This document shows positions 43,080-43,197 of a stretch of DNA of 43,197 nt, piece by piece. The translations under genes were made by a program, and so were the position numbers. Origin of the DNA: JAPLKX01 sp035530195 (GTDB lineage: Bacteria; Hydrogenedentota; Hydrogenedentia; Hydrogenedentales; SLHB01). The stretch lies in assembly GCA_035530195.1 (NCBI GenBank), contig DATKVG010000076.1:1-43197 (forward strand), read 5' to 3'. Positions within the stretch are counted from its first letter, which is position 1, and every line of letters begins with the position of its first letter. The notes under the pieces are model-generated. The model made no database searches, was not told the DNA's origin, and saw only the letters and a list, made by a program, of their open reading frames with translations.

Positions 43080-43197
43080 AAGTGTCCGGTTTAAACGGGC
43101 GCTTCCAGGGGTGGTTGTGGGCAGGCTTGGGTTTCTTCCCAGTTGCTGCGACGGAAGGAGGGCGTAGCCCGACTGGAGTTGCCGCAACTGGTTTCGC
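43039..43197 (-). mobile_element. Insertion-sequence end with transposase C-terminus, runs off the window
   Basis: Two ~22-nt direct repeats (GCAAATTAGATATGTCCGGT at 43046 and GCAAAGTAGAAGTGTCCGGT at 43071), each ending in TGTCCGGTTT, form the element's end. On the minus strand an open frame enters from the window edge and runs without a stop to TAA at 43051-43053. It contains KKPKPAHNHPWKRPF, and an H-P-W ending of this kind is common at transposase/integrase C-termini. The family is uncertain; repeated terminal motifs are seen in IS21-like elements. Confidence 0.65.

Overview
The window is bacterial chromosome of high G+C content. It encodes housekeeping genes (glnB, glnA, recQ, rarA, priA, thiD, comF, nupC) mixed with many secreted or lipoprotein genes of carbohydrate-degrading and poorly characterised families: a GH127-like enzyme with LamG, DUF1080, DUF4838, a PqaA-like/C45 fusion, PIG-L, Gfo/Idh/MocA, SIMPL and an EF-hand/Calx-beta protein. 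This mix, the GspG/GspF-like pieces and the short intergenic tandem repeats suggest an environmental Gram-negative bacterium of the Planctomycetota or candidate Hydrogenedentota kind. That placement is inference from gene content; no rRNA or tRNA was recognised.

Layout. 1-2200: a hairpin repeat, an isochorismatase-family hydrolase and two tandem paralogous membrane-anchored proteins. 2200-4500: glnB-glnA behind an excellent sigma-54 promoter. 4490-7330: an oxidoreductase, a methyltransferase-like N-terminal domain that lacks its catalytic half, and a DUF1648/DUF5808-type membrane protein, all on the minus strand. 7680-10750: an ABC ATPase fragment and a large secreted GH127-like protein. 10780-12370: a self-contained unit (promoter, antiphage-type cytidine deaminase of the AvcD kind with inserted tandem zinc ribbons, overlapping 40-residue ORF, terminator). 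12500-21500: secreted DUF1080 protein, a secreted unknown, recQ, a perfect 27-bp inverted repeat, the PqaA-like/C45 fusion and a DUF362 ferredoxin. 21570-26030: a pseudopilin-like protein, a DUF433/DUF5615 toxin-antitoxin pair with a likely operator, and a sigma-54 two-component pair. 26330-31410: rarA, a stand-alone GspF-N-like small protein, a small Cys-rich protein, comF and two lipoproteins, one with a fourfold internal repeat. 31420-39160: nupC-thiD, an HNH endonuclease next to priA, then lipoprotein/PIG-L/SIMPL. 39200-43197: a DUF4838 protein, a gene-poor stretch with a DUF488 remnant, and an EF-hand/Calx-beta gene cut by an insertion sequence that runs off the window.

Two things stand out. 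One is the AvcD-like deaminase unit with tandem CxxC-x9-CxxC ribbons and an overlapping small ORF. The other is a set of seven short tandem arrays, found between genes or at gene edges, in which a GGAC-like core recurs every 9 nt (10 nt in one) while the flanking bases differ from array to array. Neither is explained by the gene annotation.
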